DNA of 64,000 bases, taken from Paraburkholderia sp. Ac-20340. GTDB taxonomy: Bacteria; Pseudomonadota; Gammaproteobacteria; Burkholderiales; Burkholderiaceae. The notes beneath the pieces are model-generated. The model made no database searches, had not been told where the DNA came from, and saw only the letters and a program-made list of their open reading frames with translations. Both the position numbers and the translations under genes were made by a program. The stretch spans positions 248,001 through 312,000 of the forward strand of contig NZ_JAAGPR010000003.1 of NCBI RefSeq assembly GCF_017104965.1, given 5' to 3'. Shown here in pieces: positions 63,620 to 64,000 of this stretch (position 1 is the stretch's first letter; every line of letters starts with the position of its first letter).

Positions 63620-63710
63620 AGCTTTCCCTGCGTGCGGGGTGTGTGCAGCCCGCCTGCCACCCGCCGCGCGCAACTCCGCTTTCCACCATCAATTTCACGA
63701 AATCACCACC

Positions 63711-64000
63711 ATGTCGCAACAACTTCAGCAGATCATCGACACCGCCTGGGAAAACCGCGCCGACTTCTCGCCCAAGTCCGCGCCGAACGACGTGCGTGAA
63801 GCCGTCGCCCACGTCATCGCCGAGCTGGACAAGGGCGCCCTGCGCTGCGCCGAAAAGAAGGACGGCGACTGGATCGTCAACCAGTGGGTGAAGAAGGCCG
63901 TGCTGCTGTCGTTCCGCCTGGAAGACAACGCGCCGATGGCCGCAGGCGGCTTCACGCAGTTCTTCGACAAGGTGCCGTCGAAGTTCGCCAACTACACGGC
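63711..64000 (+). CDS. dapD: Tetrahydrodipicolinate N-succinyltransferase (3' end outside window)
   Basis: The first 96 residues of DapD, which succinylates tetrahydrodipicolinate to supply Dap[22 protein letters not shown] and the [28 protein letters not shown] stretch (in pieces) are exact for the N-terminal domain. The hexapeptide-repeat part lies beyond the right edge. ATG 63711 is 91 bp after the dapC stop. Confidence 0.96.
   Translation, partial: MSQQLQQIIDTAWENRADFSPKSAPNDVREAVAHVIAELDKGALRCAEKKDGDWIVNQWVKKAVLLSFRLEDNAPMAAGGFTQFFDKVPSKFANYT

Overview
The window reads as chromosomal DNA of a GC-rich betaproteobacterium of the Burkholderiaceae, most likely Paraburkholderia or a close relative. 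This rests on gene content and order (rpsB-tsf-pyrH-frr-uppS-cdsA-dxr-rseP-bamA-skp-lpxD-fabZ-lpxA-lpxB-rnhB; ratA-rnfH beside smpB; smc-zipA-ligA; guaB and guaA separated by a small membrane-protein gene), strong GC bias in third codon positions, and long meaningless antisense ORFs. Most genes lie on the minus strand. No rRNA, tRNA, insertion sequence, prophage or CRISPR array was seen.

Region 1 (1-5034) is the accessory part. On the minus strand a 45-residue Cys-rich peptide (five Cys packed as CC-K-CCC after a bacteriocin-like leader) is followed by a putative terminator, a divergent LpxL/HtrB-type acyltransferase-like protein and a truncated HlyD-type membrane fusion protein. This looks like an uncharacterised exported, possibly modified, peptide system whose ABC exporter would lie left of the window. 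Across an AT-rich intergenic region with inverted repeats sits a plus-strand trimeric autotransporter adhesin.

Region 2 (5070-12137) is a minus-strand allantoin/ureide catabolism operon: GntR regulator, NCS1 transporter, allantoin/hydantoin-type racemase, PuuE allantoinase, OHCU decarboxylase, allantoicase and ureidoglycolate lyase. The regulator's probable promoter carries an inverted repeat over its -35 box, a second copy upstream and a perfect 16-bp palindrome between them.

Region 3 (12156-25100) holds housekeeping genes: ldcA, tadA, a DUF1992 gene, a tiny lipoprotein, an aromatic amino-acid trio (tyrB, aroP, lrp-like), guaA/guaB with a membrane protein between them, a DMT exporter, rnfH-ratA and divergent smpB.

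Region 4 (25139-32061) has qmcA-nfeD, ppsA with divergent ppsR, a SpoU-type RNA methyltransferase and rnhB. Region 5 (32058-46780) is the large envelope and translation block from rpsB down to lpxB, supplying lipid A, undecaprenyl phosphate, CDP-diacylglycerol, isoprenoids, outer-membrane protein assembly and translation factors. rpsB has a strong promoter and a long structured leader.

Region 6 (47148-64000) contains map, glnD, an rluB gene with seven tandem 102-bp repeats in its N-terminal extension, def, ligA, zipA, smc, a second DMT transporter, dapC and the start of dapD. Assignments of the conserved genes rest on motifs and lengths visible in the translations. No database search was possible, so novelty statements are inference.
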